Assembly (NCBI RefSeq): GCF_001243895.1
Contig: NZ_LN851186.1
Coordinates: 3,578,735 to 3,642,734 of the forward strand
Direction of reading: 5' to 3'
Length of the DNA stretch: 64,000 nt
Source: Bacillus testis
Lineage (GTDB): Bacteria > Bacillota > Bacilli > Bacillales > DSM-1321
This document shows positions 9,182-22,231 of the stretch, in pieces (positions within the stretch are counted from its first letter, which is position 1; every line of letters begins with the position of its first letter). Both the position numbers and the translations under genes were made by a program. Under the pieces are notes generated by a model, which searched no databases, was not told the origin of the DNA, and saw only the letters and a program-made list of their open reading frames with translations.

Positions 9182-9697
9182 TCTCCCTTGCTTCTATCAA
9201 TATACTAATCATAAACAGCTAAAATCAGAAAATACAGGTATATCGGAAATATTATACAAAAACATACCCCTTGTAAGTTCATTTTTAAAATAAAATAGAA
9301 TGAATTATTGTTATAAAATTTATATAAATATAATATATAATAATTAATATACTTATTTGAATTTATATATAATTGTATACGACAGTGACCAATCCATGTT
9401 GAAGGAGACATATTCAGAAATAAAAGACAGCAAGAGATATGAATGATTTTATAAACGGCGACAGACCAGTTGTTTTAGTCAATCACTTTACTGAAAAAGT
9501 TGTTGATCCACATTTGTACTTCTTCTCCTTTTCATTCTTTTTAAGAAGTCTTAGGGCCATTTGGAACGGGAAAAATCGTCCAACGTGGAGGTCTGGCCAC
9601 CAGGTTTATAGTTTCTAGAGATAGACTTCCATCATTTTGTATAAGTCTATAAATCATACAATTCATAGAAAATATACTTCAGGGAGTGGAAAAAACA
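9182..9697. other. Long AT-rich intergenic region upstream of manA
   Basis: About 500 bases with no supported gene. 9290-9375 is extremely AT-rich. A 59-codon plus-strand frame from ATG 9439 lacks a ribosome binding site and resembles nothing known to me. Close to manA there is an inverted repeat ATAGACTT (9621-9628) / AAGTCTAT (9643-9650), a possible operator or leader hairpin. Confidence 0.5.
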
Positions 9698-10639
9698 ATG
9701 GAACCATTATTTTTTGAACCCGTACTTCAAGAACGAATTTGGGGAGGATCAAAATTAGCCGCATTCGGATATGAACTTCCATCCAATCGAACAGGTGAAT
9801 GCTGGGCTTTTTCCGCTCATCCAAACGGGCCGAGCATTGTAAAGAATGGTTCTTATAAAGGATTATCATTAGCGGATTTATGGAAAGATCATCGAGAATT
9901 ATTCGGCCATTTAAAAGGCGAAACATTTCCGCTATTGACAAAAATATTGGATGCTAATGATGATCTATCTGTACAGGTACATCCTGATGATGCTTATGCC
10001 AAAGAACACGAAAATGGCGAACTGGGGAAAACAGAGTGTTGGTATATCATCGATTGTGAAGAAGGCGCCGAATTGATTTTCGGACATAATGCTCAAACGA
10101 AAGAAGAATTAGTGAAAATGATCGATGAGGGCAACTGGGACGGATTGCTTCGTGTTGTCAAAATCAAAAAAGGGGACTTTTTCTATGTACCAAGCGGTAC
10201 CGTGCATGCACTTTGCAAGGGGACATTGGTGTTAGAAACACAGCAAAATTCCGATACCACATACCGCCTCTATGATTATAATCGCAAAGATGCTGCCGGA
10301 AATGAAAGAGGATTGCATTTGGACAAATCGAAGGATGTCATCACCGTTCCTTTCACACCGGCACACTTATCATATGAAAAAAAACAAATAGAAGATGCAG
10401 CCATCACCACTTTTGTGAACAATGAATTCTTCTCTGTAGCTAAATGGGAAATCAAAGGACAGGCATCCTTTAAACAAACAAATCCATTTTTACTTTGCAG
10501 CATGATTGAAGGTGAAGGAACACTTTGCCATAATGGCCAGGAATATAACATAAAGAAAGGAGACCATTTCTTATTGCCGGCTGATTTTGGTCCTTTCACT
10601 CTAAAAGGAGAGATTGAATTAATTGTCTCCCACGTATAA
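9698..10639 (+). CDS. manA: Mannose-6-phosphate isomerase, class I
   Basis: Interconverts mannose-6-phosphate and fructose-6-phosphate in a zinc-dependent reaction. 313 residues, the usual length of the short Bacillus enzymes. Zinc ligands are visible at Gln93 and His95 (SVQVHPDD), Glu113 (KTECWY) and His170 (VPSGTVHAL); Arg190 is the conserved active-site arginine. The double-stranded beta-helix core is followed by a C-terminal cupin-like domain. ATG 9698 is chosen over the in-frame GTG at 9686 because AGGGAGTGG (9681-9689) is placed correctly for the ATG and overlaps the GTG. No phosphotransferase genes accompany it. Confidence 0.95.
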   Translation: MEPLFFEPVLQERIWGGSKLAAFGYELPSNRTGECWAFSAHPNGPSIVKNGSYKGLSLADLWKDHRELFGHLKGETFPLLTKILDANDDLSVQVHPDDAYAKEHENGELGKTECWYIIDCEEGAELIFGHNAQTKEELVKMIDEGNWDGLLRVVKIKKGDFFYVPSGTVHALCKGTLVLETQQNSDTTYRLYDYNRKDAAGNERGLHLDKSKDVITVPFTPAHLSYEKKQIEDAAITTFVNNEFFSVAKWEIKGQASFKQTNPFLLCSMIEGEGTLCHNGQEYNIKKGDHFLLPADFGPFTLKGEIELIVSHV

Positions 10640-10680
10640 ATAACCTAATTGCTTAAGCTAAAATCAAAAAGGAATTTCAT

Positions 10681-10726
10681 AAGCATAATTAAACCATTGC
10701 CTATTCGCAATGGCTTAATTATGCTT
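10681..10726. terminator. Bidirectional terminator between convergent genes
   Basis: Twenty-base arms (10681-10700 and 10707-10726) with one mismatch around a CTATTC loop. It serves manA on the plus strand; the stop codon of the convergent gene lies inside the stem. Confidence 0.9.
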
Positions 10727-11065
10727 TGCTTGTTTGATTCTTTGTTTCAGTTCCTGATGCGCTTTCTCCCTAGCCTCCTTGATGTGTTTCTTCTTAGCTT
10801 CACGCTTTGCTTTACTGATTGCACCTTTCTTCTTGTTCGCTTGTTGTATTTCTTTTCGTCTTGCTGCTTCCAGTTCCTCTATGGCTTTGCGTTTTTTCTC
10901 TTCCTCTTTCCTTGCTTTCTCCTCTGCTTCTCTTTCTTTTCGGTGCGATAAGGCATAGGCAATGTCATCTACGGAATCGTGTTCCAGCCTCCAGCCGCTT
11001 TTCGTTCTCACCCATAGTTCACCGTCACTTGCAAAGCTTTCTAGTATTTTCTCATCTTCCGGCAT
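10715..11065 (-). CDS. Highly charged coiled-coil protein of unknown function
   Basis: 116 residues. The N-terminal third (to about residue 40: ELWVRTKSGWRLEHDS) looks globular. Residues 42-114 are almost entirely Lys, Glu, Arg and Ala in a pattern typical of a single long alpha-helix or coiled coil. ATG 11065 follows GGGGTGAT. No family recognised. A charged single helix of this kind could bind nucleic acid or act as a spacer, but nothing in the context tells which. Confidence 0.7.
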   Translation of the reverse strand: MPEDEKILESFASDGELWVRTKSGWRLEHDSVDDIAYALSHRKEREAEEKARKEEEKKRKAIEELEAARRKEIQQANKKKGAISKAKREAKKKHIKEAREKAHQELKQRIKQAKHN

Positions 11066-11216
11066 ACTTAATCACCCCATTCTTTTGTTCCCGTTCTATC
11101 AACCTTTTAGGCCAAGAAAAAGCTTCCTGCCTTGGAGGAAAGAAGGATGCCTTTTCTGAAAAATAGGGATTGAATAAATATAGTCAGGGGTGCCAAAAAG
11201 TTGGGTATTTAGCAGA

Positions 11217-11651
11217 CTATAATCTTACCGGCCCTTTTATACTCTCATACGCAGTCTTAGCCATTTGAAAATAATTCTCCTTATTTTTTTGAAATTCTAT
11301 TATTTGATTTACAAACCCCCGATACGTTTCTGGAGCAGCCGCGAGCATTTTATTCAACCCAACTCTAGTAGCTGCATCCATCTTCTGTGCTTCACGAATA
11401 CAATATTCGATTACATTCCAGAGAGTAGGGGCATTGTCTCCCTGTAAGATTCTGTACCCTGTTCCCACTGCAGTAACTCGATGGTACGAAGCTGGAACCA
11501 GCGAACCATGCGTTTCCTCTAATCCATTTAACTGGGCTGTTTCCGGAAAATAACGAAGTTGCGATGCCATGGAACAAACCATTTCTTCTGCATATAAGCT
11601 ATTGGCTAATGCATCTACCATTTGACGAACTGTATCCGTTTGTCTCAACAT
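11217..11651 (-). CDS. Hypothetical protein
   Basis: About 144 residues, soluble, mainly helical by appearance (RQTDTVRQMVDALANSLYAEE and LWNVIEYCIREAQKMD). No family or motif recognised. Start at ATG 11651 with GGAGGG only three bases upstream; ATG 11666 is an alternative but has no ribosome binding site. It lies between the eno operon and the coiled-coil gene, and no terminator is seen after it. Confidence 0.65.
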   Translation of the reverse strand: MLRQTDTVRQMVDALANSLYAEEMVCSMASQLRYFPETAQLNGLEETHGSLVPASYHRVTAVGTGYRILQGDNAPTLWNVIEYCIREAQKMDAATRVGLNKMLAAAPETYRGFVNQIIEFQKNKENYFQMAKTAYESIKGPVRL

Positions 11652-11721
11652 AATCCCTCCACACATACTTAATCAATATTCGATATCATATGGCTGTTTG
11701 CCTATAAAGGTGAGAATACGA

Positions 11722-11773
11722 AAAAAAACCACCCTCTCATGTGGATTTCTCACACATGAAAGGGTGGTTTTTA
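11722..11773 (-). terminator. Terminator of the glycolytic operon
   Basis: Long stem AACCACCCT-TCATGTG / CACATGA-AGGGTGGTT followed by a T run on the minus strand, downstream of eno. Confidence 0.92.
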
Positions 11774-11811
11774 TTGTATGGCTTTAAATCGCCTACTCCA
11801 TCAACAGCTAA

Positions 11812-13113
<1,302 letters not shown>

Positions 13114-13136
13114 TTATCTCCTTTATAGTTCAAATA

Positions 13137-15480
<2,344 letters not shown>

Positions 15481-15525
15481 TCAGGGCCCTTGAACGGCAT
15501 GCTTCTTTTCCGGGCATGTGTTTAA

Positions 15526-16707
15526 TTACTTATCGTTAAGTGCCACTACGCCTGGAAGTTCTTTGCCTTCCATGAACTCTAGTGAAGCGCCGCCGCCAGT
15601 AGAGATATGTGACATCTTATCAGCCATGTGGAATTTTTCAACCGCTGCAGCTGAGTCTCCACCGCCGATTACGCTGTATGCATCAGATTCAGCAAGTGCT
15701 TGAGCTACACCTTTTGTGCCGCCAGCGAACTTGTCGAATTCGAATACACCCATTGGTCCGTTCCAGATAACCAATTTAGACTTTTTGATTGCGTCTGCAT
15801 ACAATTCAACTGTTTTAGGTCCGATATCAAGTGCTTGCCAGTCAGCAGGGATGGCATCGATATCGACTACTTTTGTTTCAACATTCTCACCGAATTCTGG
15901 TGCGATGACAGCATCAACAGGCATCAAGAAGTTAACGCCTTTTTCTTTTGCTTTTGCCATGAATGTTTTAGCAAGTTCGATTTTATCTTCTTCTAGTAGA
16001 GATTGTCCGATTTCGTAGCCTTGAGCTTTGATGAATGTGTAAGCCAAGCCTCCGCCGATGATCAGGTTATCTACTTTTTCAAGAAGGTTTTCAATTACGC
16101 CGATCTTGTCTTTTACTTTAGCGCCACCGATGATGGCAGTGAAAGGACGTTCTGGATTAGATAATGCTTTACCTAATACATCCAATTCTTTTTGCATCAA
16201 GAAACCAGATACAGCAGGGATTAATTTAGCAATCCCTTCAGTAGATGCATGTGCACGGTGAGCAGCACCGAAAGCATCGTTAACGAAGATATCAGCCAAT
16301 GAAGCGAATTCTTTAGCCAATTCTGGATCGTTCTTTTCTTCTCCAGCATAGAAACGAACGTTTTCAAGCAATAGTACATCGCCGTCGTTCATTTTTTCGA
16401 TTTGAGCTTTTACAGCGTCGCCGTAAGCTTCGTCTGCTTTAGCTACTTCTTTTCCAAGAAGCTCGCTTAATTTTTTAGCAACAGGAGTTAAACGAAGTTC
16501 TTCGTTTACTTGTCCTTTTGGGCGACCCATGTGACTAGCAAGGATCACTTTTGCGCCTTGTTCCATCAAGTACTGGATTGTAGGCAATGCTGCGCGTACA
16601 CGCGTATCGTCTGTAATTTGTCCATTTTGCATCGGTACGTTGAAGTCAACGCGGCAGAATACGCGTTTTCCTTTAACATCGATGTCTTTAATGCTCATTT
16701 TGTTCAT
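15526..16707 (-). CDS. pgk: Phosphoglycerate kinase
   Basis: Transfers phosphate from 1,3-bisphosphoglycerate to ADP. 393 residues, two Rossmann-like domains. The signature [16 protein letters not shown] is near residue 20; the nucleotide-binding end carries GPMGVFE and [12 protein letters not shown] near residues 320 and 350. ATG 16707 with GGGAGG at 9 bases. It is separated from gapA by about 300 bases that contain a strong hairpin. Confidence 0.99.
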   Translation of the reverse strand: MNKMSIKDIDVKGKRVFCRVDFNVPMQNGQITDDTRVRAALPTIQYLMEQGAKVILASHMGRPKGQVNEELRLTPVAKKLSELLGKEVAKADEAYGDAVKAQIEKMNDGDVLLLENVRFYAGEEKNDPELAKEFASLADIFVNDAFGAAHRAHASTEGIAKLIPAVSGFLMQKELDVLGKALSNPERPFTAIIGGAKVKDKIGVIENLLEKVDNLIIGGGLAYTFIKAQGYEIGQSLLEEDKIELAKTFMAKAKEKGVNFLMPVDAVIAPEFGENVETKVVDIDAIPADWQALDIGPKTVELYADAIKKSKLVIWNGPMGVFEFDKFAGGTKGVAQALAESDAYSVIGGGDSAAAVEKFHMADKMSHISTGGGASLEFMEGKELPGVVALNDK

Positions 16708-17011
16708 GGAAAAAGAACCTCCCTTACCTAATAAAAGAATGTCATAAAAAAGTGGAAAAAGATACTGTTACCAGTAGATTTTCCCGCCGACCCTAAAAAT
16801 AATCATGTTCTTTCCATTTATTGCCCATATTGATTGGCAAAGGAATATGGGGAATCTGTGAAAAGAGATCATCATTCCTCGGACCGTTCCGGACAAAAAT
16901 AAAGGGGGAGGGGCATTTTCCCCTCTCCCCTTTACCAATTCTATCTTATCGTCTAAACGCTGGACACACGATCCCCATGCGTCCAATCCGCTATAAGAGG
17001 AGTGTTAAGAA
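16708..17011 (-). other. gapA-pgk intergenic region
   Basis: 304 bases with no gene. It contains a GC-rich hairpin (16901-16934) and presumably the start of a separate pgk transcript or a processing site. In B. subtilis gapA mRNA is much more abundant than the downstream messages; the hairpin would allow the same here. Confidence 0.5.
16901..16934 (-). terminator. Terminator or attenuator after gapA
   Basis: AAAGGGGGAGGGG / CCCCTCTCCCCTTT hairpin with a small bulge. On the minus strand it is followed by TTTATTTTTG, so it can terminate cggR-gapA transcripts, probably incompletely since pgk follows. Confidence 0.75.
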
Positions 17012-18040
<1,029 letters not shown>

Positions 18041-18065
18041 TTAGGAACTGCAAATTTTTTATATA

Positions 18066-18081
18066 AAAGGGTTATCCCTTT
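18066..18081 (-). promoter_or_regulatory. Hairpin across the cggR stop codon (putative mRNA processing element)
   Basis: AAAGGG-TTAT-CCCTTT, with the cggR TAA in the loop. In B. subtilis the cggR-gapA message is cut near the end of cggR just upstream of a stem-loop that then protects the gapA message; this hairpin is in the equivalent place. Cleavage itself is inferred. Confidence 0.45.
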
Positions 18082-19094
18082 AATAACTGTAGTGCGGATG
18101 CTTCATCAGTGATCAATGTTGTGTTTGATGGAGCAATCTTCATATATGCAGAGATCGCCTTTGCCTTCGAGGTTCCTCCGGCTACGGCTATGACATCCTT
18201 TGCTTCGCTCAAGTGATCCAACTGAAGTCCCATGGTTTGTACTTTATGGACAATCTGCCCTTCTTCATTAAAGTAATAACCAAAAGCTTCTCCACAAGCA
18301 TCGCCACTTTGTATCTTGCTCAGAATGGCTTCCGATGAGTTCCTTCTAATAGCCATTGCATCAGCTTCGCCAATGCCGTGGATAACGACATCGCTTTTCC
18401 GGATCAAGGTGATCACTTCCTTGACTGACGGTTCTTTTATGATGCTGGCGTAAGATTCATCGCTGATCTGGTCGGGTATATATAGTACCCGGTAAGAGGA
18501 CCCCATTTTATTGGCCATCTTCGCCACAATTGTGTTCGCTTGGTTTTGGACATCTTCTCCAAGACCACCTCTTGCTGGAACAAATAAGAGATTTTTGCTT
18601 TCAGGCATTGGATTCAACATCTCTGCAACAGAAGCCATGGTGGTTCCTCCGGTAACAGCAATAATATTGTCTCCTGTTAATTTCTTTTTCATGCATCTTG
18701 CACCGGCTCTTCCAAGCTCGTTCTTAACCCAGGGAGATCTATCACTGTTTCCGTTGACTACGATTACTTCTTTTACATTGAGTTGACTCTGCAATTTTCT
18801 CTCTAAAGAGTCTATACCCGATATTTCTCTCATTACACTATCCAGTTTTTCTAAGATGTGGGTTCCGTCCTCCGAAAGCGTCATTCCGCTGCTATGGATT
18901 TCGAGAAGATTCTGCGCCTTAAGGAATTCCACCTCGCTGCGGAGAACACGTTCGGTCATGTTCAGGCTTAGCGCGAGATTGCGTCTTCCGACGGGCTGCA
19001 TGAATTGTATGTAATGCAGAATTTGATGTCTCTTTTGCATAACTTCCAGCAAGTCCGGCAATATTCTTTTTTGGATGTCTAATAATGTTTCCAT
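18072..19094 (-). CDS. cggR: Central glycolytic genes regulator CggR
   Basis: SorC/DeoR-family repressor of 340 residues. An N-terminal winged helix (about 30-85, QPVGRRNLALSLNMTERVLR) is followed by a sugar-phosphate-binding domain with VTGGTTM near residue 147 and AVAGGTSKAKAI near the C-terminus. Fructose-1,6-bisphosphate relieves repression in B. subtilis. It is the first gene of the gapA operon and its own operator is visible upstream. ATG 19094 follows AAAGGGAGAATCC. Confidence 0.97.
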   Translation of the reverse strand: METLLDIQKRILPDLLEVMQKRHQILHYIQFMQPVGRRNLALSLNMTERVLRSEVEFLKAQNLLEIHSSGMTLSEDGTHILEKLDSVMREISGIDSLERKLQSQLNVKEVIVVNGNSDRSPWVKNELGRAGARCMKKKLTGDNIIAVTGGTTMASVAEMLNPMPESKNLLFVPARGGLGEDVQNQANTIVAKMANKMGSSYRVLYIPDQISDESYASIIKEPSVKEVITLIRKSDVVIHGIGEADAMAIRRNSSEAILSKIQSGDACGEAFGYYFNEEGQIVHKVQTMGLQLDHLSEAKDVIAVAGGTSKAKAISAYMKIAPSNTTLITDEASALQLLKG

Positions 19095-19124
19095 GGAGGA
19101 TTCTCCCTTTTAAGAATTATCGTG

Positions 19125-19160
19125 GACATTTTTTGTCCAGGTTAGACATTTTTTGTCCCA
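19125..19160 (-). promoter_or_regulatory. CggR operator
   Basis: Two direct repeats on the minus strand, TGGGACAAAAAATGTC and CTGGACAAAAAATGTC, separated by four bases. Element order and spacing (GGAC-N6-TGTC-N4-GGAC-N6-TGTC) match the B. subtilis CggR operator. It lies about 30-65 bases downstream of the predicted transcription start, so bound CggR would block elongation. Confidence 0.9.
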
Positions 19161-19196
19161 CTTTATCCAAAAAAAATTCACCCTTGCTATACATGT

Positions 19197-19225
19197 ATTT
19201 TAACAAGGGAAACCTTTTTTTTCAA
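19197..19225 (-). promoter_or_regulatory. SigA promoter of the cggR-gapA operon
   Basis: -35 TTGAAA (19220-19225), 17-base spacer, -10 TAAAAT (19197-19202) on the minus strand. The -10 region is inside an imperfect palindrome (19181-19209). Confidence 0.75.
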
Positions 19226-19244
19226 CTATACAATGTCTGATAAA

Positions 19245-19490
19245 TTAAATTCCACTTTTCAGATAATTGAGAACGCTATCTTTGTCCACTTGCCCGTATT
19301 GTACGGTTTCTCCCTTATATACTACCACCGGGATCATCAGGCTATACATCTCAAGCAATTCATCATTACTGTGTATGTCTATGACAGTATATGCCAGGCC
19401 TGTTTCCGTTGCCACTGCATCCAACTCTGATTTCGCCTTATCACATAATGGACAATTTTCTCTCGAATACAATAATAATTCCTCTGACAT
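19245..19490 (-). CDS. Glutaredoxin-like protein (DUF836 type)
   Basis: 81-residue thioredoxin-fold protein with the redox motif CPLC at residues 13-16 (SRENCPLCDKA) and a cis-proline segment SLMIPVVVYKG. Likely a small cytosolic thiol-disulfide protein; the partner is not known. It lies between sigL and cggR on the same strand, 21 bases after the sigL stop, so it is probably read from the sigL promoter. Confidence 0.85.
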   Translation of the reverse strand: MSEELLLYSRENCPLCDKAKSELDAVATETGLAYTVIDIHSNDELLEMYSLMIPVVVYKGETVQYGQVDKDSVLNYLKSGI

Positions 19491-19511
19491 TTTTTCACCT
19501 TTTCTTCTTAT

Positions 19512-20825
19512 TTAAAATCTTTTCCGCTTTGATGAAGACGGGATTTTTAGCTGTTCACGATATTTGGCAACCGTTCTCCGCGAAAGGATGATTTTGTTTT
19601 GGCTTCTTAATCGGTCGGCAATATCCTGGTCGGAGAGCGGCCTCTTCTTATCCTCTTCTTGCACCAATGATTGAATGGCATTCTTGGCTTCTCTGGAAGA
19701 AACATCGCTCGTCGATAAAGATTGCAGTCCTGCCGTGAAAAATTCGCGCATTTCTACCGTCCCAAAAGGAACCCGTACATACTTATCCCTGACAGCCCGG
19801 CTGACAGTTGATTCATGCACATCCAGTTCATCCGCGACTTCTTTCATAGCCATCGGTTTCAAATAGGCAAAACCCTTCTCTAGGCATTCCACTTGTTTCT
19901 CGGCAATAATGCCCATCACTTTAAGGATCGTTTCTTTCCGTTGCTGGATACTTTTTTGAATCCACTGGAACTCATGAAACTTATCCTGCATAAAACGGTT
20001 TACCTGCTGATCATGGATGCTGGACATTTGTTGATAATACTGTTGATTGAACGTAATGCTGCTGAGGTGGTCATCCGCCATCTTAACAGATATTTGGCTG
20101 TCCTTTATTTCTACAATCACATCCGGCGCAATATATGCAGGCTTTTCTTGGTCAAATAGTGCGCCAGGCCGCGGATGAAGTGATTGAACTAAATCGAATA
20201 CTTCCTGGATGGCCGATAGCGAGACACCAAGCTCCTTGGCGATTGGCTTCCATTTCTTATCAGCGAAAGCGGCGAAGTGATGATCAATGATTTCAAGAGC
20301 AAGCGGTTCATCTTTGCGGACTAATTGCAAATGAAGGCACTCTTGGAGATTTCTTGCCCCTACGCCCGCCGGTTCAAGGGACTGGAGGGTATGGAAGATT
20401 TCCTGTAGCGATTCCATAGAGCTGTTGGTTTGTGCGGCGATGACTTCCAAAGGAGCCCGCAAATAGCCATTCTCATCAAGGCAGTTGACCAAGTGAAGGA
20501 ATTGTTTCCGTTCCCTGGATCCAAAATAATCGGGCGGCAGCTGGGACAGCAAATGATCCTCCAGCGTGTCATTCACATAGCCGATCTGCTCGATCCAATT
20601 GCCTTTATTGGTTTGGGTGCCAATTTGTTTATTCGTACCTTTTCGTCCATCGAAAACAGCTTCTCTGCTTTCGATGGTAATCAGAGGATTTTCAGTAGCG
20701 CGTTCATCCAGAAACGAAGACAATTCCTGTGACGAATATTGAAGAAGAGCTATTGCTTGGCTAAGCTCTTGGGTCATGGCCAGTTTAAGCGTCTGCTGTT
20801 GGAATAAACCAATTTTGGCATGCAT
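19512..20825 (-). CDS. rpoN: RNA polymerase sigma-54 factor
   Basis: 437 residues, known as SigL in Bacillus. The glutamine-rich activator-interacting N-terminus (KIGLFQQQTLKLAMTQELSQ) is followed by the core-binding region, a helix-turn-helix near residue 330 (VADELDVHESTVSRAVRDKY) and the C-terminal RpoN box SRRTVAKYREQL for -24 recognition. It depends on enhancer-binding ATPases, which are not encoded here. A cre site upstream suggests catabolite repression as reported for B. subtilis sigL. Start ATG with GGGGGGATC upstream. Confidence 0.97.
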   Translation of the reverse strand: MHAKIGLFQQQTLKLAMTQELSQAIALLQYSSQELSSFLDERATENPLITIESREAVFDGRKGTNKQIGTQTNKGNWIEQIGYVNDTLEDHLLSQLPPDYFGSRERKQFLHLVNCLDENGYLRAPLEVIAAQTNSSMESLQEIFHTLQSLEPAGVGARNLQECLHLQLVRKDEPLALEIIDHHFAAFADKKWKPIAKELGVSLSAIQEVFDLVQSLHPRPGALFDQEKPAYIAPDVIVEIKDSQISVKMADDHLSSITFNQQYYQQMSSIHDQQVNRFMQDKFHEFQWIQKSIQQRKETILKVMGIIAEKQVECLEKGFAYLKPMAMKEVADELDVHESTVSRAVRDKYVRVPFGTVEMREFFTAGLQSLSTSDVSSREAKNAIQSLVQEEDKKRPLSDQDIADRLRSQNKIILSRRTVAKYREQLKIPSSSKRKRF

Positions 20826-20898
20826 GTAGATCCCCCCTGTTCGAAATAACCCCTTTTATAAAAACTGATTAAAAAGCAGCTTTAAAAGAACTCATTGT

Positions 20899-20912
20899 TG
20901 TAAACGCTTACT
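20899..20912. promoter_or_regulatory. cre site (CcpA) upstream of sigma-54 gene
   Basis: TGTAAACGCTTACT agrees with the cre consensus at every fixed position. It lies about 75 bases before the rpoN start codon, close to a possible -35 TTGAAT (20923-20928). Confidence 0.7.
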
Positions 20913-21040
20913 TAAATGTATATTCAACATTGGCTAGAATTAAACTTCTTTACATTTCTTCCTTATCTTTCTATTTTATCGTTATTAGCTCCAAAAATAA
21001 ATAATAAAGTGAAACTTCTGAATCCATCATTGATTGGCAT

Positions 21041-21080
21041 AAAAAAAGCATCTGCGCCATAAATTGGCGTAGATGCTTTT
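21041..21080 (-). terminator. tRNA-Arg terminator
   Basis: AAGCATCT-CGCCA / TGGCG-AGATGCTT hairpin followed by a T7 run on the minus strand, directly after the tRNA. Confidence 0.92.
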
Positions 21081-21087
21081 CAAGTAG

Positions 21088-21159
21088 CGCCCTCGGAGGG
21101 AATCGAACCCCCATTTTAAGAACCGGAATCTTACGTGCTATCCGTTGCACCACGAGGGC
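21088..21159 (-). tRNA. tRNA-Arg (anticodon CCG)
   Basis: Cloverleaf on the minus strand: acceptor GCCCTCG / CGAGGGC, D stem GTGC / GCAC, anticodon stem TAAGA / TCTTA around loop TTCCGGT (anticodon CCG, reads CGG), T loop TTCGATT. Discriminator G. The 3' CCA is not encoded (CT follows). The position beside clpP corresponds to trnQ-Arg of B. subtilis. Confidence 0.95.
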
Positions 21160-21328
21160 AGATAGTATGTATAACAGTCTGTTATTTATTATAGGATATA
21201 TAACCCCATATTGCAATAATTATTTATGGAAATGCCCTTTTCGTTTAAAAAATGACGATATGGGTATGATGGTAAAAGCATTTACATAACGAGGGTTTAC
21301 TGGTTTTTACATTCTTTGGTCTTATTCG

Positions 21329-21345
21329 TTTGACCTATATTGACC
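21329..21345 (+). promoter_or_regulatory. CtsR operator of clpP
   Basis: TTTGACC-TAT-ATTGACC, the reverse form of the CtsR heptad repeat with three-base spacing and one mismatch. It overlaps the -35 region of the clpP promoter. Confidence 0.82.
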
Positions 21346-21359
21346 AAAAAGTGTATCAT
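21330..21359 (+). promoter_or_regulatory. clpP promoter
   Basis: -35 TTGACC (21330-21335), 18-base spacer, -10 TATCAT (21354-21359). The overlap with the CtsR site explains repression. Confidence 0.65.
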
Positions 21360-21421
21360 AGAATTACAACGAAAACGTTGAGAGTTATCCAATTATTCTC
21401 TATTCAAGGAGGAACCATACG

Positions 21422-22015
21422 ATGAATTTAATACCTACAGTTATTGAACAAACAAATCGCGGCGAACGTGCATATGATATTTATTCACGTCTGTTGAAAG
21501 ACCGGATCATTATGCTTGGCAGCCAAATCGATGATAATGTTGCCAACTCAATCGTAGCACAGCTGCTTTTCCTAGAAGCAGAAAACCCTGAAAAGGACAT
21601 CACGATTTATATCAACTCTCCTGGCGGAAGCATCACTGCAGGAATGGCTATTTACGATACAATGCAGTACATCAAGCCAAAAGTTTCTACAATCTGTATC
21701 GGTATGGCAGCTTCTATGGGAGCATTCTTATTGGCTGCCGGCGAAAAAGGTAAACGCTACGCGTTGCCTAGCTCTGAAGTGATGATTCACCAACCGCTTG
21801 GCGGAGCTCAAGGGCAAGCCACTGAAATCGAAATTGCCGCACGCCGCATCCTTTACTTGCGTGACAAATTGAATAAGATTTTGGCAGAACGTACCGGCCA
21901 AGACCTTGAAACAATCGAAAGAGATACAGAGCGCGATAACTTCATGCCAGCTGAAAAAGCGAAAGAATACGGCTTGATCGACCAAGTCATCACTCGCAAT
22001 CAGCTTGAAAAATAA
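21422..22015 (+). CDS. clpP: ATP-dependent Clp protease proteolytic subunit
   Basis: Serine peptidase that forms a double heptameric chamber and works with ClpC, ClpX or ClpE. 197 residues with catalytic triad Ser98 (GMAASMG), His123 (MIHQPLGG) and Asp172. AAGGAGG before ATG. Single gene with its own CtsR-controlled promoter and terminator. Central to heat-shock proteolysis, competence and sporulation in Bacillus. Confidence 0.99.
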   Translation: MNLIPTVIEQTNRGERAYDIYSRLLKDRIIMLGSQIDDNVANSIVAQLLFLEAENPEKDITIYINSPGGSITAGMAIYDTMQYIKPKVSTICIGMAASMGAFLLAAGEKGKRYALPSSEVMIHQPLGGAQGQATEIEIAARRILYLRDKLNKILAERTGQDLETIERDTERDNFMPAEKAKEYGLIDQVITRNQLEK

Positions 22016-22025
22016 GATCCATTCA

Positions 22026-22057
22026 AACAGGGCATACCAACATGCCCTGTTTTTTTA
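22026..22057 (+). terminator. clpP terminator
   Basis: AACAGGGCAT / ATGCCCTGTT hairpin followed by seven T. Confidence 0.93.
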
Positions 22058-22196
22058 TGCTTTTCTAACCGGCGCTAACAGATTCGCTTTTCTACGAGAA
22101 AACGAGGATCAATCGGAAGAGATGGTTATACATTCAACTTTACCTTGCCTTAACATTCCCCTTTTTATACGGCCCAACCCGTTCGTTATTGGACAA

Positions 22197-22223
22197 AAAG
22201 AAAAGGACCACTGAATAGGGTCC
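22197..22223 (-). terminator. crh operon terminator
   Basis: GGACC / GGTCC hairpin followed on the minus strand by TTTTCTTTTTG, just downstream of crh. Confidence 0.7.
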
Positions 22224-22231
22224 GATTGCTT

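Noticed and set aside
9205-9411. Minus-strand 68-codon frame in AT-rich DNA
   Set aside because: Low-complexity Tyr/Asn/Ile composition caused by the AT-rich tract, no ribosome binding site.
16768-16986. Minus-strand 72-codon frame between gapA and pgk
   Set aside because: It runs through the GC-rich terminator hairpin and lacks a ribosome binding site.
21369-21383. cre-like sequence ACGAAAACGTTGAGA before clpP
   Set aside because: Two mismatches at fixed cre positions, and clpP is already explained by CtsR.
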